64,000 nucleotides of DNA from Streptomyces mobaraensis (GTDB lineage: Bacteria; Actinomycetota; Actinomycetes; Streptomycetales; Streptomycetaceae): positions 62,001 through 126,000 of the forward strand of contig NZ_CP083590.1 of NCBI RefSeq assembly GCF_020099395.1, read 5' to 3'. Under the pieces are notes generated by a model. That model searched no databases and was not told where the DNA came from. It worked only from the letters and a program-made list of their open reading frames with translations. Position numbers and translations under genes: made by a program. Numbering within the stretch: position 1 is the first letter of the stretch; every line of letters starts with the position of its first letter. Below are positions 29,801 to 42,497 of this stretch, piece after piece.

Positions 29801-32800
29801 GACCGCGAACAGGGCGGGCTGGGCGTACTCGGTGCGGTCCAGCAGGTCCGCTTCGGCCGTCCCTTCGGCCGCGAACAGCACGTCCTTCAGCGGGCGGGGC
29901 AGCAGGCCGTCGAGCCGGTCGCCGACCTCGTCGAGCGCGCGGGCGAAGGCGGGGTACGCCGCGTACAGCTCGCGTCCCATGCCGGCGCGCTGCGCGCCCT
30001 GCCCGGTGAACAGGAAGGCGGTCTTCCCGCCGGTCCGTGTGGCGTCGGGCGCGGTACCGCCGTCGGCCAAGGCACGCAGGCCGGACAGAAGTTCGGCGGT
30101 GTCGGTGCCGAGGACGGTCGCGCGCCGGTCGAGGGCGCCGCGTGTGGTCGCCAGGGACCAGCCGACGTCCTGGGGGCGGAGTGCGGCGTGCGTCTCGCCG
30201 TGCTCCTCACCGTACTTCTCGACGTACGCGGCGAGGCGGGCCGCCTGGGCGCGGAGGCCGTCCTCGTCGCGGCCGGAGAGCGGCCACGGCACGAGGGCAC
30301 CGGCCGCCGCCGGGGCCGGGTCCGCGGATTCCGTCCGCTCGACGGGCTCCGCCTGCTCGATGATCACGTGGGCGTTGGTGCCGCTGATGCCGAAGGAGGA
30401 GATGCCGGCGCGGCGCGGCCGGCCGGCGTCCCAGGCGACCTCCTCGGTGAGCAGGCGCATGGCGCCGGCCGTCCAGTCGATGTGCGCCGAGGGCGCGTCG
30501 ACGTGCAGGGTCCTGGGCAGGACGCCGTTGCGCATGGCCATGACCATCTTGATGATCCCGGCGACACCGGCGGCGCCCTGGGTGTGTCCGATGTTGGACT
30601 TCACCGAGCCCAGCCACAGCGGGTTGTCGTCGGGGCGGTCCTGGCCGTAGGTGGCGAGCAGGGCCTGGGCCTCGATCGGGTCGCCGAGGACCGTGCCGGT
30701 GCCGTGGGCCTCGACGGCGTCCACGTCGGCGGGCGCCAGCCCGGCGTTGGCCAGGGCCTGGCGGATGACGCGCTGCTGGGAGGGGCCGTTGGGGGCGGTG
30801 AGGCCGTTGCTGGCACCGTCCTGGTTGACCGCCGAGCCGCGGACGTGGGCGAGCACCCGGTGCCCGTTGCGGAGCGCGTCGGAGAGCCGCTCGACGACCA
30901 GGATGCCGACGCCCTCGCCCCAGCCCGTGCCGTCGGCGCCGGCCGCGAACGCCTTGCAGCGGCCGTCGCGGGAGAGGCCGCGCTGGCGGCTGAACTCGAC
31001 GAAGGCGGCGGGCGACGCCATGACCGTCACACCGCCCGCGAGCGCGAGGTCGCACTCGCCGTTGCGCAGCGCCTGGCCGGCCAGGTGCAGGGCGACGAGG
31101 GAGGACGAGCAGGCCGTGTCCACCGTCACCGCCGGGCCCTCCAGGCCGTAGGTGTAGGCGATGCGGCCGGAGACGATGCTGCCGGAGCTGGCGCTGCCCG
31201 TGTAGTCGTGGTAGACGACGCCGGCGAAGACGCCGGTGGGGCTGCCCTTGAGGGTGGCGGGGTCGATGCCCGCCCGTTCCAGGGCCTCCCAGGACGTCTC
31301 CAGCAGCAGCCGCTGCTGCGGGTCGGTGATCAGCGCCTCGTTGGGACTGATGCCGAAGAAGTCCGCGTCGAAGTCGGCGGCGTCGTGCAGGAAGCCGCCC
31401 TGGTTGACGTAGGTGGTGTCCGGGCGGTTGCCGGTGGGGTCGTAGAGGCGGTCGGTGTTCCAGCCGCGGTTCTCGGGGAAGTCGGTGATCGCGTCGCCGC
31501 CGTCGGCGACGAGGCGCCACAGGTCCTCCGGGGACGCGATGCCGCCGGGGAAGCGGCAGGCCATGCCGACGATGACGATCGGGTCGTCGGTGCGGAGGGC
31601 GGTGGACGGCAGGACGGTGGCCGCGGCCACCTCGCCGGAGACCTCGGACAGCAGGTGGTCCGCGAGGTCGCCGGCGGTCGGGTAGTCGAAGACGAGCGTG
31701 GCGGGGAGCCGCAGGCCGGTCACGGTGTTGAGGCTGTTGCGCAGTTCGACGGCGGTGAGGGAGTCGAAGCCCAGGTCGTTGAAGGCCCGGTCCGGCGCGA
31801 TGGCCGCCGGGGTCGCGTGCCCGAGCACCGCGGCGACCTGCCCGCGCACCAGGTCCAGGACGGCTTCGTGGCGCTCGGCCGCGGGGAGCGCGGCGAGCCG
31901 TTCGCCGAGCGTGCCGACGCTCGCGGACGCGGACCGCGCGGTGGCCTGACGGCGGGCCGGGCGGCCGGTGAGGTGGTGGTAGAGGGTCGGGAGGGACGGG
32001 CCTTGTGCCCGCAGCGCCTCGACATCCAGACGCACCGGCACCAACGCGGCGTCCGCGCGTGCCCCGACCCCGAGGAGCCGCAGCCCCTCGTCCGTCGACA
32101 GAGGCAGCACGCCACCACGAGCCATCCGGGCACGGTCACCCTCCGAGAGACCACCGCCCATACCACCCACCTCGCCCCACAAGCCCCAGGCCAGCGCGGC
32201 ACCCGGCAGGCCGGACGCCACCCGCGACTCCACCAAGCCGTCCAGGAAGGCGTTCGCGGCCGCGTAGTTGCCCTGACCCGGCGCACCCAGCACACCCGCA
32301 GCCGACGAGAACACCACGAACGCGTCCAACGACAACCCGGCCGTCAACTCATGCAGGTTCCAGCCGCCCAGCACCTTCGGACGCAGCACAGCGGCCAACC
32401 GCTCCACCGACAGCGAGCCCACCAGACCGTCATCCAGCACACCCGCCGCATGCACCACCGCACGCAGCGGGAACTCCTCACCGATCGCCGCCAGCACCCC
32501 GGCCAGCGCCTCACGGTCCGCCACATCACAAGCCGCGACGTCCACCGACACCGCACCCGCCTCCAGCAGCGAATCCACCAACGCCTGAGCACCCTCGGCC
32601 GCACCACCACGACGCGACGTCAGCACCAAGTGCCGCACCCCACGCTCCACCACCAGCCAACGGGCCACCACCGCACCCAGACCACTCAGACCACCCGTCA
32701 CCAACACCGTGCCGTCATCCGACACCAAGTCCTCGACGGCAGCAGGGACACCCGCACGCACCAGGCGCGGGACGAAGAACACCCCGTTGCGCAAAGCCAG

Positions 32801-35800
32801 TTGGGGCTCGCGCGAGGCGAGGGCGCGGCTCAGCAGCTCCGACGGCAGGGCAACACCGTCCCCGTCCAGGTCCAGGAGCACGATCCGGTCCGGGTGCTCG
32901 GCCTGCGCCGACCGCACCAGGCCGCTCACGGCGGCGCCCGCGAGGTCCGTGACCTCGGCGCCGTCCGCCGACACGGCGCCCCTGGTCAGCACGACGAGCG
33001 TCGAGTCGGCGAACCGCTCCCCCGCCAGCCACTCCTGTACGTCGAGCAGGACGCGCTCCAGGGTCGCGCTCACGTCGCCGGGCACATCCGGCACCCCGCC
33101 GCCGAACGCCCGCAGCATCACCACGTCCGGCTCTCCGGACACACCCGCCAGATCCTCGAAGTCCACGACGACGGGAGCCGATTCGGACACCGTCGTCGCC
33201 ATCACCGCCGGCACCCAGTCCACGCGGTACAGCGACTCGGGGTACGCCGTCTCGCCGCCGCCGGCCAGTTCGGCGGCCCGGGCGGGGCGGACGGTCAGGG
33301 TCTCGACCGAGGCGACCGGCTCCCCGGCGGCGTCGGCGATGTGCACGGCCACGCTGTCCGCGCCCAGCGGCGACAGGCGCACGCGGAGGGCGGACGCGCC
33401 GGTGGCGTGCAGCGCGACACCGCGCCACTCCGCGTTCCACCGCAGTTCCAGGGCCTGTTCGGCGTCCCCGTCGGCGCCCGGCAGCACGAGCGCCTGGACG
33501 GCGGCGTCCAGGGCCGCCGGGTGGAGGCCGAAGCGCTCGGCGTCCTTGGCGGCCTGCCCGGACAGGGCGACCTCGGCGTACAGCGTGTCACCGTCGCGCC
33601 AGACGGCACGCAGCGCCCGGAAGGCGGGTCCGTACGCCAGGCCGGCCCCGGAGAACCGCTCGTACAGGCCCTCGACCGGCACCGGTGCCGCTCCCGCCGG
33701 AGGCCACGCGGCGAGGCCGGCGTCGTCCGTCCCGGCGCGGGCCGCCGAGCCGAGCAGGCCCGTGGCGTGCCGGGTCCAGGACGCGTCGCCCACCGCGCCT
33801 TCGGCGCGCGAGAACACCCGCACCGACCGGGCGCCGGACGCGTCGGGCGCGCCCACCGCGACCTGGACCTGGACGCCGCCGCGCGCGGGCAGGACCAGCG
33901 GGGTCTCCAGCGTCAGGTCGTCCAGGACGCCGCAGCCGACCTGGTCGCCCGCCCGGATGGCCAGCTCCACGAAGCCGGTCTCCGGGAACACGACGGACCC
34001 GGCGGCGGCGCGGTCGGCGAGCCAGGCGTGGCCGCCCACGGAGAGGCGGCCGGTGAACAGCGCGCCGTCGGAATCGGCGAGCATCATGGCGGCGCCCAGC
34101 AGCGGGTGGTCGGCCGCGTCCAGGCCGATCGAGGCGATGTTGCCGACGGCCGAGGTGTTCTTGATCCAGTAGTGCTCGCGCTGGAACGGGTAGGTGGGCA
34201 GGTCCACGAGCCCGGCCGGGCCCACGGGGTGGAGCGCCGTCCAGTCGACGCGGTGACCCTGCACCCACAGGCGGGCGAGGGCGGTGAGGGCCTCGGCGGC
34301 TTCCGGGCGGTTGCGGCGCTGGAGGGGGACGCAGGTGGCGGTGGTGTGGTCGGCCGCCATGGCGGTGAGGACGGCGTCGGGGCCGATCTCCAGGAACGCG
34401 CTCACCCCGTCGGCGGTCAGGGTGGCGACGGCGTCGGTGAAGCGGACCGGGCGGCGGACGTGCTCCACCCAGTAGTCGACGCTCGTCAACTCCTCGGCGG
34501 TGGCGAGCTGTCCGGTGACGGTCGACACGATCGGGATGCGCGGCTCGGCGAACGACAGGCCCGCCACGACCGTGCGGAAGTCCTCCAGCATCGGCTCCAT
34601 GAGGGGTGAGTGGAAGGCGTGGGAGACCTTCAGCAGTGAGGTCTTGCGGCCCTGCTCCCGCAGCTCCTCCACGATCGCGGTGACAGTGGCCCGGGCGCCG
34701 GAAACCACGACCGCACGCGGGCCGTTGACCGCGGCGACGGAAGCGTCCTCAGCGTCACCGAGCAGACCGAGAGCTTCCTCTTCGGTGGCTTGGAGGGCCG
34801 CCATGACCCCGCCCTCGGGCAGGGCCTGCATCAGCCGGCCACGCGCGGCCACCAACGTGCACGCATCCGCCAGCGACAGCACCCCGGCGACATGCGCCGC
34901 CGCGATCTCACCGATCGAGTGCCCGGCCAGCACCTCCGGACGCACACCCCACGACTCCACCAGCCGGAACAACGCCGTCTCAACCGCGAACAGCGCCGGC
35001 TGCGCGTACTCCGTACGGTTCAACAGCTCCCCGTCCTCACCGAAGAGAACGTCCTTGAGCGGAAGTTCGAGATGTGTGCACACCTCGTCCAGCGCCCGCG
35101 CGAACACCGGGAACCTCTCGTACAGCTCCCGGCCCATACCCACCCGCTGCGCGCCCTGCCCGGTGAACAGGAACGCCGGCCGCCCTTCCGCAACCGTCCC
35201 CGTGATCACTCCGCCGGCGCCCTCGCCGGCGGCCACCGCGCCCAGCCCGGCGGTCAATTCCCCGTGTCCGGTGCCCAGCACCACCGCGCGGTGTTCGAGC
35301 TGTGCCCGTGCCGTCGCCAGCGTCGCCGCCACGTCCCGCGGCTCGGGGGCGTCCTCGTGCTCCATCACACCGAGCAGCTGCGCCGCCTGGGCGCGGAGGG
35401 CCTCGGCGGTGGCGCCGGACACCGGCCAGAGGACCGGGCCCCGTGCGTCGTCGCCGGCCGGGGTGTCCGGCTGCTCGGCGGGGTCCGGGGTCGGGGCATC
35501 CTCAAGGATGATGTGGGCGTTGGTGCCGCTGATGCCGAACGAGGAGACGCCGGCCCGGCGCGGCGTGGCGCCGTCCCACCGCACGTCCTCGGTCAGCAGC
35601 CGCACGAGCCCGGCCGACCAGTCGACCTTGGACGACGGCGCGTCGACGTGCAGCGTCCTCGGCAGCACGCCGTTGCGCATCGCCATGACCATCTTGATGA
35701 TGCCGGCGACGCCCGCCGCCGCCTGGGTGTGCCCGAGGTTGGACTTCACCGACCCGAGCCACAGAGGCCGTTCGGGGGCGCGGTCGCGGCCATAGGTCGC

Positions 35801-36886
35801 CAGCAGCGCCTGGGCCTCGATCGGGTCGCCGAGCTTCGTGCCGGTGCCGTGGGCCTCGACCGCGTCGACCTGGTCGGAGGAGAGGCGGGCGTTCGCCAGG
35901 GCGTCCCAGATGACGCGCTGCTGCGACGGGCCGTTGGGGGCCGTCAGTCCGTTGCTGGCGCCGTCCTGGTTGACCGCCGAACCCCGGACGACCGCCAGCA
36001 CCTTGTGCCCGTTGCGCAGCGCGTCCGACAACCGCTCCACGAGCAGCACGCCGACGCCCTCGGACCAGCCGGTGCCGTCCGCCGCCTCGGAGAACGCCTT
36101 GCAGCGGCCGTCGGCCGCCAGGCCGCGCTGGCGGCTGAAGGCGACGAAGGGGCCGGGCGTGGCCATGACGGTCGCGCCGCCCGCGAGGGCGAGGGTGCAC
36201 TCGCCCTCGCGCAGGGCCTGTACGGCGAGGTGCAGCGCGACCAGCGAGGACGAGCAGGCGGTGTCGACAGTCACCGCCGGGCCCTCCAGGCCCAGGACGT
36301 AGGAGATGCGGCCGGAGAGGACGGCCGCGTTGCTGCCCGTGGCCATGTACGCCTCGGACTCCTCCGGCAGCTTCAGGTCGAAGTACGTCTGGCCGTTGGT
36401 GCCCACGAAGACGCCGACGCGCTCGCCGCGCAGGGTGTCGGGGGCGACGCCACCGCGTTCGAACGCCTCCCAGGCGGTCTCCAGCAGCAGCCGCTGCTGC
36501 GGGTCCATGGCGAGGGCCTCGCGCGGCGAGATGCCGAAGAACGCGGGGTCGAACTCGGCCGCGTCGTAGAGGAAGCCGCCCTTGCGCGGGTAGTCCGTGC
36601 CGTCGCCGTCCTCGCCGGTCCCGGCGGCCGGCGCGTCGGGGGCGTCGCCGGTGTCCCAGCCGCGGTCCTCGGGGAAGCCGCCGATGGCGTCGGTGCCGTC
36701 GGCGACGAGCCGCCACAGGTCCTCGGGCGAGCGCACGCCGCCGGGGAGCCGGCAGCTCATCGCGACGATGGCGACGGGCTCCTGTCCGGCGTTCTCGATG
36801 TCCCGGAGCCGCTGCTTGGTGGCATGCAGGTCCGCGGTGGTCCGCTTGAGGTAGTCGAGCAGCTTCGCTTCGTTCACGTTCGCCAT
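20867..36886 (-). CDS. Type I PKS, three extension modules (3 x KS-AT-DH-KR-ACP)
   Basis: This 5339-residue protein has an N-terminal docking coiled coil ([19 protein letters not shown]) and a C-terminal docking region ([15 protein letters not shown] and acidic tail). Module A is about 35-1740: KS Cys211, AT Ser657, DH with Arg959 in place of the catalytic His, B-type KR (LDD), ACP Ser1709. Module B (about 1767-3470) has a canonical DH ([15 protein letters not shown]) and an LDD KR. Module C (about 3491-5220) has DH motif [10 protein letters not shown], with Asp where Gly is usual, and an LDD KR. All ATs carry GHSIGE and HAFH, so malonyl units are expected. Predicted output is one hydroxyl and two double bonds. 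Large parts of modules A and B are nearly identical DNA. Confidence 0.94.
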   Translation of the reverse strand: MANVNEAKLLDYLKRTTADLHATKQRLRDIENAGQEPVAIVAMSCRLPGGVRSPEDLWRLVADGTDAIGGFPEDRGWDTGDAPDAPAAGTGEDGDGTDYPRKGGFLYDAAEFDPAFFGISPREALAMDPQQRLLLETAWEAFERGGVAPDTLRGERVGVFVGTNGQTYFDLKLPEESEAYMATGSNAAVLSGRISYVLGLEGPAVTVDTACSSSLVALHLAVQALREGECTLALAGGATVMATPGPFVAFSRQRGLAADGRCKAFSEAADGTGWSEGVGVLLVERLSDALRNGHKVLAVVRGSAVNQDGASNGLTAPNGPSQQRVIWDALANARLSSDQVDAVEAHGTGTKLGDPIEAQALLATYGRDRAPERPLWLGSVKSNLGHTQAAAGVAGIIKMVMAMRNGVLPRTLHVDAPSSKVDWSAGLVRLLTEDVRWDGATPRRAGVSSFGISGTNAHIILEDAPTPDPAEQPDTPAGDDARGPVLWPVSGATAEALRAQAAQLLGVMEHEDAPEPRDVAATLATARAQLEHRAVVLGTGHGELTAGLGAVAAGEGAGGVITGTVAEGRPAFLFTGQGAQRVGMGRELYERFPVFARALDEVCTHLELPLKDVLFGEDGELLNRTEYAQPALFAVETALFRLVESWGVRPEVLAGHSIGEIAAAHVAGVLSLADACTLVAARGRLMQALPEGGVMAALQATEEEALGLLGDAEDASVAAVNGPRAVVVSGARATVTAIVEELREQGRKTSLLKVSHAFHSPLMEPMLEDFRTVVAGLSFAEPRIPIVSTVTGQLATAEELTSVDYWVEHVRRPVRFTDAVATLTADGVSAFLEIGPDAVLTAMAADHTTATCVPLQRRNRPEAAEALTALARLWVQGHRVDWTALHPVGPAGLVDLPTYPFQREHYWIKNTSAVGNIASIGLDAADHPLLGAAMMLADSDGALFTGRLSVGGHAWLADRAAAGSVVFPETGFVELAIRAGDQVGCGVLDDLTLETPLVLPARGGVQVQVAVGAPDASGARSVRVFSRAEGAVGDASWTRHATGLLGSAARAGTDDAGLAAWPPAGAAPVPVEGLYERFSGAGLAYGPAFRALRAVWRDGDTLYAEVALSGQAAKDAERFGLHPAALDAAVQALVLPGADGDAEQALELRWNAEWRGVALHATGASALRVRLSPLGADSVAVHIADAAGEPVASVETLTVRPARAAELAGGGETAYPESLYRVDWVPAVMATTVSESAPVVVDFEDLAGVSGEPDVVMLRAFGGGVPDVPGDVSATLERVLLDVQEWLAGERFADSTLVVLTRGAVSADGAEVTDLAGAAVSGLVRSAQAEHPDRIVLLDLDGDGVALPSELLSRALASREPQLALRNGVFFVPRLVRAGVPAAVEDLVSDDGTVLVTGGLSGLGAVVARWLVVERGVRHLVLTSRRGGAAEGAQALVDSLLEAGAVSVDVAACDVADREALAGVLAAIGEEFPLRAVVHAAGVLDDGLVGSLSVERLAAVLRPKVLGGWNLHELTAGLSLDAFVVFSSAAGVLGAPGQGNYAAANAFLDGLVESRVASGLPGAALAWGLWGEVGGMGGGLSEGDRARMARGGVLPLSTDEGLRLLGVGARADAALVPVRLDVEALRAQGPSLPTLYHHLTGRPARRQATARSASASVGTLGERLAALPAAERHEAVLDLVRGQVAAVLGHATPAAIAPDRAFNDLGFDSLTAVELRNSLNTVTGLRLPATLVFDYPTAGDLADHLLSEVSGEVAAATVLPSTALRTDDPIVIVGMACRFPGGIASPEDLWRLVADGGDAITDFPENRGWNTDRLYDPTGNRPDTTYVNQGGFLHDAADFDADFFGISPNEALITDPQQRLLLETSWEALERAGIDPATLKGSPTGVFAGVVYHDYTGSASSGSIVSGRIAYTYGLEGPAVTVDTACSSSLVALHLAGQALRNGECDLALAGGVTVMASPAAFVEFSRQRGLSRDGRCKAFAAGADGTGWGEGVGILVVERLSDALRNGHRVLAHVRGSAVNQDGASNGLTAPNGPSQQRVIRQALANAGLAPADVDAVEAHGTGTVLGDPIEAQALLATYGQDRPDDNPLWLGSVKSNIGHTQGAAGVAGIIKMVMAMRNGVLPRTLHVDAPSAHIDWTAGAMRLLTEEVAWDAGRPRRAGISSFGISGTNAHVIIEQAEPVERTESADPAPAAAGALVPWPLSGRDEDGLRAQAARLAAYVEKYGEEHGETHAALRPQDVGWSLATTRGALDRRATVLGTDTAELLSGLRALADGGTAPDATRTGGKTAFLFTGQGAQRAGMGRELYAAYPAFARALDEVGDRLDGLLPRPLKDVLFAAEGTAEADLLDRTEYAQPALFAVEVALYRLLETWGVRPDVVMGHSIGEIAAAHAAGVLTLADACRLVAARGRLMQELPAGGAMIAVEATEDEVLPLLATADRTGLAAVNGPRSVVLSGPEAEVERIAGQLRDQGRKTSRLKVSHAFHSPLMEPMLDAFRQVLEQLTFAEPRLTVVSNVTGDVAGPQELCSVAYWLRHVSEAVRFDAGVRGAADRGATRFVEIGPDGVLTGLAQTSLAADDAERPEGAVCCVPLLRKGRPEARSLLTGLGRLYAAGGDVDWAALFEGSGARRVDLPTYAFQRRRFWSQAPADQGDPAAIGLGATDHPLLGAAVALADSAGFLFTGRLSVHTHPWLADHVVGGSVFFPGTGFVELAIRAGDQVGCGVLDDLTLEAPLVLPARGGVQVQVVVGAPESTGGRSVRVYSRGEDGAGDGVWVRHASGALGAVRRGDGGSVLGVWPPEGAEPVPLDGVYERYAEGGLVYGPVFRGLRAAWRSGDEVFAEVALPDGVSVDGFGVHPAVLDAALHAVGLTGVGERAGLPFAWSGVELHATGASALRVRVSPLGEGAVALEVADATGRPVVSVERLDVRPISEEQLAQARAEYPESLYRVDWVPAVMATTVSESVPVVVDFEDLAGVSGEPDAVVLRAFGGAIPEVPGDVSAVLERALSAVQAWLEDERCARSRLVVVTRGAVSAGGSDVADLAGAAVGGLVRSAQAEHPDRIVLVDLDGDELPSDLLSRVLAAGEQQLALRDGALFTPRLVRAAVPAAAEDLVSDDGTVLVTGGLSGLGAVVARWLVVERGVRRLVLTSRRGGAAEGAQALVASLLEAGAVSVDVAACDVADREALAGVLAAIGEEFPLRAVVHAAGVLDDGLVGSLSVERLAAVLRPKVLGGWNLHELTAGLSLDAFVVFSSAAGVLGAPGQGNYAAANAFLDGLVESRVASGLPGAALAWGLWGEVGGMGGGLSEGDRARMARGGVLPLSTDEGLRLLGVGARADAALVPVRLDVEALRAQGPSLPTLYHHLVPAVRRTAAVSDGGTADTLHRQLSALLPAERERALLAVVRGQVAAVLGHANPAAIAPDRAFNDLGFDSLTAVELRNSLNTVTGLRLPATLVFDYPTAGDLARHLHDELLGTLDTPTGTPAVQESAHGDDPIVIVGMACRYPGGIASPEDLWRLVADGRDSVSAFPDDRGWDIDALFDPDAERPDTTYVDKGGFLHDAADFDADFFRISPNEALSTDPQQRLLLETSWEAFERAGIDPATVKGSKTGVFAGVMYHDYPTSHSAGSIVSGRIAYTYGLEGPAVTVDTACSSSLVALHLAGQALRNGDCSLALVGGVTVMSTPATFIEFSRQRGLARDGRCKSFADAADGTGWSEGVGVLVVERLSDARRNGHQVLAVVRGSAVNQDGASNGLTAPNGPSQQRVIRAALANARLSADQVDAVEAHGTGTVLGDPIEAQALLATYGRDRAPERPLWLGSIKSNLGHTQAAAGVAGIIKMVMAMRNGVLPRTLHVDTPSSKVDWSAGAVELLTEARPWEFHGVRRAAVSSFGISGTNAHVIIEQAAPEPVPAEQEADNSPAPLWPVSAATADALKTQAAQLLDLLEREDAPGLREVAVALATTRAQLEHRAVLTGTNRADLTAGLAALAAGQDAAGLVRGTASEGRLAFLFTGQGAQRVGMGRELYEAFPVFAKALDEVCARLELPLKKVLFGEDGELLNRTEYAQPALFAVETALFRLVESWGVRPEVLAGHSIGEIAAAHVAGVLPLEDACTLVAARGRLMQALPEGGVMAALQCTEDEALALLGDAEDASVAAVNGPRAVVVSGARATVTAIVEELREQGRKTSLLKVSHAFHSPLMEPMLEDFRTVVAGLSFTEPRIPIVSTVTGMAAAAEELTSVDYWVEHVRRPVRFADAVSTLTTDGITTFLEIGPDAVLTAMAADHTTATCVPLQRRNRPEAAEALTTFARLWVQGRPVDWQALHPTAPTRPVDLPTYPFQRRRYWIDGYSPFGAASSAGGHALLGKPVSLAGSDGLLFSGRLSLRTHPWLADHAIGDTVLFPGTGFVDLAIAAGDQVGRTVLSEMALEAPLVLPEQGDVHTQLVVDAPDASGDRAFSIHSRSEDTLGDGVWVRHASGVLGTVSPGAGGATLGVWPPEGAEPLPVEGLYERYTDGGLVYGPVFRGLRSAWRSGDEVFAEVALPDGVSVDGFGLHPAVLDAALHAVGLTGVGERAGLPFAWSGVELHATGASALRVRVSPLGEGAVALEVADATGRPVVSVERLDVRPISEEQLAQARAEYHDSLYRVDWTPVPSPVRVPAGTWTVVGPGASAWSRVLAAAGQVTSAEAASGLPDAGTTDVVVLPAVAEGTGGDEAGAARERTHRMLADLQSWLADERFAGSTLVVVTRGAAPAGGGEVTDLAGAAVGGLVRSAQAENPGRIVLVDTDGTDASLAALPRALAAGEEYVAVRDGELSVPRLARVPATVRTTDSGEDREEHGTILVTGATGALGVLVARHLVAEHGARRLLLASRRGPDAPGAPELAAELAELGAEVTFAACDIADRGRLAALLGSVPAEHPLTAVVHVAGALDDGVIGSLTPDRMDTVLRPKADAAWNLHELTRGLDLSAFVLFSSIAGALGVPGQGNYAAANAFLDALAHHRRAAGLPVTSLAWGMWADDSGMAGGLSDADVRRMARSGAGALSAKEGLALFDAAFTGSGRFAPPDEALLVPVALDPRLLAQGDPGELPPLFRGLVRTTARRTARSAQEPSAGTGDLLARLAETPAADRRDLLTEVVRAQVVAVLGHTDAEGVDADRSFNALGFDSLTAVEFRNRLNAATGLRLPAALTFDHPSSRAVADHLWEELAPRLEEEPAADGSGSGSAEDRVRAALAAIPLSRLREAGLVDSLLELAGLGTDALAADEEAGGAAYSIDAMDTDALISMALADTGAAGDGDGADGTYNAEDDHAYDAYDVFGGDPEEDGGPGHQDVDVLDVTDMTREK
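26795..27560. repeat. 766-bp near-identical KR segment, copy in module B
   Basis: This segment covers the catalytic KR and KR-ACP linker of the second module. It aligns without gaps to 31970-32735 in the first module with only about fifteen mismatches by eye. Its wobble usage is richer in T-ending codons than the surrounding PKS DNA, suggesting recent gene conversion or import. Confidence 0.9.
31970..32735. repeat. 766-bp near-identical KR segment, copy in module A
   Basis: This is the partner of 26795-27560. Protein identity over the KR is almost complete, from ILVTGG-type start to TLYHHL, and the similarity continues more patchily upstream into the DH-KR linker (MATTVSES region, about 33110-33240). 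Confidence 0.9.
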
Positions 36887-36980
36887 CAGGGCCTCGCCGT
36901 GTCTCGTTTCCCGTGGACTGCGTGTGCGGGAGGGTCGGGAAGTGGGGTGGAAGGTAGGGGGACGGGGACGGGTCGACGGG

Positions 36981-39900
36981 TCAGGAGAGCCCGAGTTCCT
37001 TGTCGAGGAAGTCGAAGACGTCCTCGGCCGTCGCGGAGTCGAGACGGTCGGCGACGGAGGGCCCGTCCGCCGGTGCCGCCCCGGCCGCGCCGGCCGTGCC
37101 GCTCGCGCCGTCGTGCTCGGTGAGCCGGGCGGTGAGGCGGTCGGCGAGTTCCCGGAGCCGGTGGCCGATCCGGGTGCGTTCGATCTCCTCCGCCGAGAGG
37201 GAGTCCGCCGCGGACTCGATGCGTTCGAGCTCGGCGAGGACCGGGACGGCGGGTGTCGCGCCGCCGGCGCACAGTTCGCCGTGCAGGTGCGTGGCGAGGG
37301 CGTCGGGGTTGGCGTAGTCGAAAAGGAGGGTGGCCGGCAGGGTCAGGCCGGTGACGGTGCTCAGCCGGTTGCGGAACTCGACGGCGGTGAGCGAGTCGAA
37401 GCCGAGTTCGTTGAAGGCCCGTCCGGACTGCACGGCGGCGCTGTTCTCGTAGGCGAGGACGAGGGCCACCTGGTCGCGGACGAGGGTGAGCACCTCGCGC
37501 CGCTGCTCGCTCTCGGGGAGCGCGGCGAGCCGGCCGACCAGGTCCGACGGGGCCTCGGCCGCGCCGGCCGGGTCGCCGGCGGGCGCTGTGGCGGCGGCCC
37601 GTACCTCGGGCAGCGCGGACAGCAGCGGGCTGGGGCGGGTCGCGGTGAACGACGGCGCGAGCAGGGGCCAGTCGGCGTCGAAGACACCGACGCAGGCCGC
37701 CGGGCGGTCCAGGGCCCGCCGGAGGGCGGTCAGGCACACGTCGGCGTCCATCGGGGCCAGGCCGCGCCACCAGGAACGGTCCTGGGACGCCTCCTCGCCC
37801 GCCATGCCGCCGCCGTCCCACGGGCCCCAGGCCACCGAGGTCGCGGCGAGGCCGAGGGCCCTGCGGTGCTCGGCCAGGGCGTCCAGGTAGGCGTTGGCCG
37901 CGGCGTAGGCGCCCTGTCCCGCGCTGCCGAGCAGTCCGGCGATCGAGGAGAAGGTGACGAACGCCGTCAGGTCGCGGTCCCGGGTGAGCTCGTGCAGGTT
38001 GCGGGCGGCCGTCACCTTGGGGCGCAGGACGCCGGCGAGCCGGTCGGGGGTGAGGGATTCCAGGACGCCGTCGTCCAGGACACCGGCCGTGTGCACGACC
38101 GCCGTCAGCGGCCGGTCCTCCGGGAGCCCGTCGAGGAGCGCGGCGAGGGCCGTGTGGTCGGCGGCGTCGCAGGCGGCCACGGTGACCTGGGCGCCCAGGG
38201 CGGTGAGTTCGGCCGCGAGGTCGGCGGCGCCCGGGGCGTCCGGGCCGCGGCGGCTGGTCAGGACGAGGTGCTCGGCGCCGTCCCGGGCCAGCGAGCGGGC
38301 GACGTGCGCGCCGAGCGCGCCGGTGCCGCCGGTGATCAGGACGCTGCCGCGCGGGGGCCAGGGGTGGGGGATCTCCCCGGGCGCGCTGTCCGCGACCGCA
38401 CCGTCCGCGCTGCCCGTACCCGCGGCGTCCGCACCGGCTCGGCCGGCAGCGGGGCCGGCTGCCGCAGGGGCGTCGGTGCCCACCGTCGCGGTGGCGGGGG
38501 CGGGGGCGGCGGTGCCGGTGGCCCGGCTACCGGTGCCGGTCGGCGTGGTGCCGGCACCGGCGGCCGCGGAGTCACCGGCCTCGGTGCCGTGCGTCACGGT
38601 GCGATCCGCCGCGGTCCCGCTCACCGCCGTGCCGTCCGCCATGACGCCGTCGGCCGTAGCGCTGCCGGTGGAGGCCTCGGTGGCCGCGGCCCCGCCGGCC
38701 GTGGCGCCGGTCGTCGTGCCGAGGCCCGTGTCGGCCGGTATCCGGACCAGTCGGCGGCCGAAGGTTCCTGAGGCACGGACGGCGACCTGGTCCTCCGTTC
38801 CTGTGCCGGCGTCCGGGGCGGCGGACGCGCCCGCCAGGACGGCGGTGAGCCGTTCGGCGGCGCGGTCGTCGGGTGCCGGCGGGACGTCGACGAGCCCGCC
38901 CCAGCGGCGGGGCTGCTCCAGGGCGGCGACCCGGCCGAGGCCCCACACCTGTGCCTGCTCCGGGTGCGGCAGTTCCTCGGCTCCGCCGACCGCGACGGCA
39001 CCGCTGGTCAGGCACCACAGCGGGGCGTCGACGGCCGCTTCGCCCAGGGCCTGGGCGAGGGCGACCGTGGCGTTCAGGCCGCCGCCGGCGTCACGCTCGT
39101 CGAGTGCGAGGAGGGAGACCACTCCGCGTACGTCGCCGGCCCCGTTGAGCGCGGACCGCAGCCGGTCGGCGAGGGCGGCGGCGGACGGACCGGGCGCGTC
39201 GGTCCCATCGGTCACGTCGGCCGCGTCCGGGCCGATGTGCCGGACGTCGGCGCCGTGTCCGGTCAGGGCCGTGTCGAGCCGCTCGGTCCACGGCCGGGCG
39301 GCCGGGCCGTCCGGGGAGACGACGAGCCAGGTGCCGGCCACCGCGCCGGCGTCGGGGGCGGGCGGGGTGAGGGGCTGCCAGTCGATGCGGTAGCTCCAGG
39401 CGTCGGCGGTCTCCTCGGTGACCCGGCGGGTGTGCCAGGAGGCGAGCAGCGGCAGCACCGTGTCCAGGGCGTCCCGCTCGGCGCCGGGGCCGGCGCCCAG
39501 GGCCCCGGCGAGGGCGCCGGTGTCGGTGCGGCGCACCGCGTCCCAGAAGGCGGTGTCGGCGGCGCCGGTTCCCGGTCGGGCGGCCGGACGCGGGGTGCCC
39601 GCGACGTCGTCCTCCCACCAGTAGCGCTGCCGCTGGAACGGGTAGGTGGGCAGGTCCACCCGTCGGCCGCCCCAACTCCCGCTGGCCGAGGGCCAGTCGA
39701 CGGCGGTGCCGTGGACGTGGAGTTCGGCCAGCGCGGCGGTCAGGGTGCGCGGCTCGGGGCGGTCGGCGCGGAGCAGCGGGACGAAGACCGGGGCGTCGGG
39801 CCCGGTGTCGTCCGTGACGCAGCGGCGGGCGAGGGCGGTGAGGGTGGCGCCGGGGCCGAGTTCGACGAAGGTGCCGGCGCCGTGCTCGCGGAGCGTGGCG

Positions 39901-42368
39901 ATGCCGTCGGCGAACCGGACGGTCTCGCGGACGTGCCGCACCCAGTACTCGGCGGACGCCAACTCGTCGCCCCCGCACAGCTTTCCGGTCAGGTTGGAGA
40001 CGAGGGGGATGCGGGGCGGGGCCGTCGGGAGGCCGTCGACGGCCTTCCGGAAGTCCGCGAGCATGGGGTCCATGCGGGGTGAGTGGAATGCGTGGCTGAC
40101 GCGCAGCCGCGACGTCTTGCGCCCTTGCTCCCGGAGTTGATCGGCGGCGCGCAGGACGGCGTCCTCGTCGCCGGAGAGGACCACGGACGCCGGTCCGTTG
40201 ACGGCGGCGACCGCGAGCCGGTCGCCGAGGAGCGGCCGTACGTCGTCCTCGGACGCCTCGACGGCGACCATCGCGCCGCCCGTGGGCAGCGCCTCCATCA
40301 GCCGGGCCCGGGCGGCGACCAGGGTGCAGGCGTCGTCCAGGGTGAAGACCCCGGCGGCGTGGGCGGCGGCGATCTCGCCGATGGAGTGGCCGATCAGCAG
40401 GTCGGGGCGGACGCCCCACTCCTCCAGCAGCCGGAAGAGGGCGACTTCGACGGCGAAGAGGGCGGCCTGGGCGTGGCCGGTGCGGTCGAGCCGTTCCGCG
40501 CGGGCCGCGTCGCGCCCGTCGCCGTGGAGCCACATGGTCTCCCGCACCGGCGTGTCGAGCCGCCGGTCGAGGGCGTCGCAGACGGCGTCGAGGGCCGCCG
40601 CGAAGGCGGGCTCGGACGCGTACAACTCCTGTGCCATGCCGGGGCGTTGGGCGCCCTGCCCGGTGAACATGAAGGCCGTCCGGGCGCCGGTGCCGCGCGG
40701 GGTGCCGCGCACCAGCCCGGGGGTGTCGTCGCCGGCGGCCAGCGCGTCGAGGCGGCGCAGCAGCCCGTCGCGGTCGTCGTCGACGACGGCGGCCCGGTGG
40801 TCGAAGACGGCGCGGGTGGTCGCGAGGGAGAAGGCGACGTCCACGGCGCTCGCGGGGCCGCCGTGGGGGTGCGGTGCGGTGAGGTGGGCGCGCAGCCGGG
40901 CCGCCGCGTCGCGCAGTGCCCGGTCGTCGCGGGCCGACAGCAGCCAGGGCAGCGGGCGGGCGGGGGCCTCGGCGGCCTCCGGGGCGTCAGCGGCCTCCGG
41001 GAGGCCGGGGGCGTCCGGGGCGTCGGCGGCCGGCGCCTCCTCGATGATGACGTGGGCGTTGGTGCCGCTGAGGCCGAAGGAGGAGACGCCGGCGCGGCGC
41101 GGGGCGTCGCCGCTCCATTCCACCGGCTCGGTCAGCAGCCGGACGTTCCCGGCCGACCAGTCGACCTTCGGCGTCGGCTCGTCGACGTGCAGGGTGCGGG
41201 GCAGCGTCCGGTGCCGGATCGCCTCGACCATCTTGATGATGCCGCCGACGCCGGCGGCGGCCTGGGCGTGCCCCATGTTGGACTTGATGGAGCCGAGCCA
41301 AAGAGGCTGGCCGTCGGGGCGGTTGCGGCCGTAGGTGGCGAGGAGGGCCTGGGCCTCGATGGGGTCGCCGAGGACGGTGCCGGTGCCGTGCGCCTCGACG
41401 GCCTGGACGTCGGCGGGGGTGAGGCCGGCGTTGTCGAGGGCCTGGCGGATGACGCGCTGCTGGGAGGGCCCGTTGGGGGCGGTGAGGCCGTTGCTGGCGC
41501 CGTCCTGGTTGACCGCCGAGCCCCGGACGACGGCGAGGACGGGGTGGCCGTTGCGGCGCGCGTCGGACAGCCGTTCCACCAGCAGCACCCCGGCGCCCTC
41601 CGACCAGCCGGCGCCGTCCGCCGCGCCCGCGAAGGACTTGCAGCGGCCGTCCTTGGCGAGGCCGCGCTGCCGGCTGAACTCGACGAACATCTCCGGCCCG
41701 GCCATCACGGTGACGCCGCCGGCCAGGGCCAGCGAGCACTCGCCGTTGCGCAGGGACTGCGCGGCCAGGTGGAGCGCCACCAGCGACGACGAGCAGGCCG
41801 TGTCCACCGTGAGCGCCGGGCCCTCGAAGCCGAAGGTGTAGGAGACGCGGCCGGACACCAGGCTGCCGGCCGTGCTGCCGCCCGCGTAGTCGTGGTACAT
41901 CAGGCCGGCGAACACGCCGGTGCGGCTGCCCTTGAGGGTGCCGGGGTCGATCCCGGCCCGCTCGAACGCCTCCCAGGCGACCTCCAGCAGCAGCCGCTGC
42001 TGGGGGTCGGTCTCGGGCGCCTCCCGGGGGCTGAGCCCGAAGAACACCGGGTCGAAGTCGGCGGCGTCGTACAGGAACCCGCCCTCGCGCACATAGCTGC
42101 GCCCGGGCCGGCCGGGAGCCGGGTCGTACAGCGTGTCCATGTCCCAGCCGCGGTCGGTGGGGAACTGCCCGACGACGTCGGCGCCCGTGTCCACCACCCG
42201 CCACAGGTCCTCGGGGCCGGCGACGCCGCCCGGGTAGCGGCAGCCCATGCCCACGATCGCGATCGGCTCGTGCCGGCCGTCCTCGACCTCGCGCAGCCGG
42301 CGCCGGGTCTCGTGGAGGTCGGCCGTCGCGCGCCGAAGGTAGTCGCGCAGTTTCTGGTCGTTCGCCAT
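36981..42368 (-). CDS. Type I PKS, single module: KS-AT-KR-ACP
   Basis: This 1795-residue protein has a docking helix at 3-25, KS (about 30-445; Cys192), AT (about 560-910; Ser662 in GHSIGE, HAFH: malonyl), KR (about 985-1580; GGTGALG nucleotide motif, LDD B-type motif, catalytic Tyr in [11 protein letters not shown]), ACP (Ser1659 in GFDSLT) and a C-terminal coiled-coil docking region. There is no DH, so a beta-hydroxyl is expected. An Ala/Gly/Thr-rich linker of about 120 residues (about 1212-1333) sits between the structural and catalytic halves of the KR. The ATG at 42368 was chosen over an upstream TTG at 42383; neither has a strong Shine-Dalgarno. It is 94 bp from the next PKS gene and 129 bp from the previous one. 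Confidence 0.93.
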   Translation of the reverse strand: MANDQKLRDYLRRATADLHETRRRLREVEDGRHEPIAIVGMGCRYPGGVAGPEDLWRVVDTGADVVGQFPTDRGWDMDTLYDPAPGRPGRSYVREGGFLYDAADFDPVFFGLSPREAPETDPQQRLLLEVAWEAFERAGIDPGTLKGSRTGVFAGLMYHDYAGGSTAGSLVSGRVSYTFGFEGPALTVDTACSSSLVALHLAAQSLRNGECSLALAGGVTVMAGPEMFVEFSRQRGLAKDGRCKSFAGAADGAGWSEGAGVLLVERLSDARRNGHPVLAVVRGSAVNQDGASNGLTAPNGPSQQRVIRQALDNAGLTPADVQAVEAHGTGTVLGDPIEAQALLATYGRNRPDGQPLWLGSIKSNMGHAQAAAGVGGIIKMVEAIRHRTLPRTLHVDEPTPKVDWSAGNVRLLTEPVEWSGDAPRRAGVSSFGLSGTNAHVIIEEAPAADAPDAPGLPEAADAPEAAEAPARPLPWLLSARDDRALRDAAARLRAHLTAPHPHGGPASAVDVAFSLATTRAVFDHRAAVVDDDRDGLLRRLDALAAGDDTPGLVRGTPRGTGARTAFMFTGQGAQRPGMAQELYASEPAFAAALDAVCDALDRRLDTPVRETMWLHGDGRDAARAERLDRTGHAQAALFAVEVALFRLLEEWGVRPDLLIGHSIGEIAAAHAAGVFTLDDACTLVAARARLMEALPTGGAMVAVEASEDDVRPLLGDRLAVAAVNGPASVVLSGDEDAVLRAADQLREQGRKTSRLRVSHAFHSPRMDPMLADFRKAVDGLPTAPPRIPLVSNLTGKLCGGDELASAEYWVRHVRETVRFADGIATLREHGAGTFVELGPGATLTALARRCVTDDTGPDAPVFVPLLRADRPEPRTLTAALAELHVHGTAVDWPSASGSWGGRRVDLPTYPFQRQRYWWEDDVAGTPRPAARPGTGAADTAFWDAVRRTDTGALAGALGAGPGAERDALDTVLPLLASWHTRRVTEETADAWSYRIDWQPLTPPAPDAGAVAGTWLVVSPDGPAARPWTERLDTALTGHGADVRHIGPDAADVTDGTDAPGPSAAALADRLRSALNGAGDVRGVVSLLALDERDAGGGLNATVALAQALGEAAVDAPLWCLTSGAVAVGGAEELPHPEQAQVWGLGRVAALEQPRRWGGLVDVPPAPDDRAAERLTAVLAGASAAPDAGTGTEDQVAVRASGTFGRRLVRIPADTGLGTTTGATAGGAAATEASTGSATADGVMADGTAVSGTAADRTVTHGTEAGDSAAAGAGTTPTGTGSRATGTAAPAPATATVGTDAPAAAGPAAGRAGADAAGTGSADGAVADSAPGEIPHPWPPRGSVLITGGTGALGAHVARSLARDGAEHLVLTSRRGPDAPGAADLAAELTALGAQVTVAACDAADHTALAALLDGLPEDRPLTAVVHTAGVLDDGVLESLTPDRLAGVLRPKVTAARNLHELTRDRDLTAFVTFSSIAGLLGSAGQGAYAAANAYLDALAEHRRALGLAATSVAWGPWDGGGMAGEEASQDRSWWRGLAPMDADVCLTALRRALDRPAACVGVFDADWPLLAPSFTATRPSPLLSALPEVRAAATAPAGDPAGAAEAPSDLVGRLAALPESEQRREVLTLVRDQVALVLAYENSAAVQSGRAFNELGFDSLTAVEFRNRLSTVTGLTLPATLLFDYANPDALATHLHGELCAGGATPAVPVLAELERIESAADSLSAEEIERTRIGHRLRELADRLTARLTEHDGASGTAGAAGAAPADGPSVADRLDSATAEDVFDFLDKELGLS

Positions 42369-42497
42369 CGAAGTGTGAGCCAATCTCGGACGGTGGTTTC
42401 CGGGGCGTCGGGAGTGGTGGGTGTGCGGTTCCGTCGGCAGGGCACCGCCCGGGGCACGGGTGTGCCACCGGACGGTGGTACGGCGGCGGCGGCCGGG

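Noticed and set aside
29429..34609. Very long open frame (over 1700 codons) antisense to the three-module PKS
   Set aside because: High GC leaves antisense frames of PKS genes open. The translation is Gly/Arg/Val-rich with no domain, and its sense-strand partner has complete KS, AT, DH, KR and ACP motifs.
20867..36886. Enoylreductase domains in the PKS modules
   Set aside because: DH-KR spacing in all three modules is too short for an ER, and no ER NADPH motif was seen.
42369..42383. TTG start for the single-module KS-AT-KR-ACP protein
   Set aside because: It adds only MAHTS before MANDQKL. The ATG at 42368 aligns with the usual docking-helix start of sister proteins.
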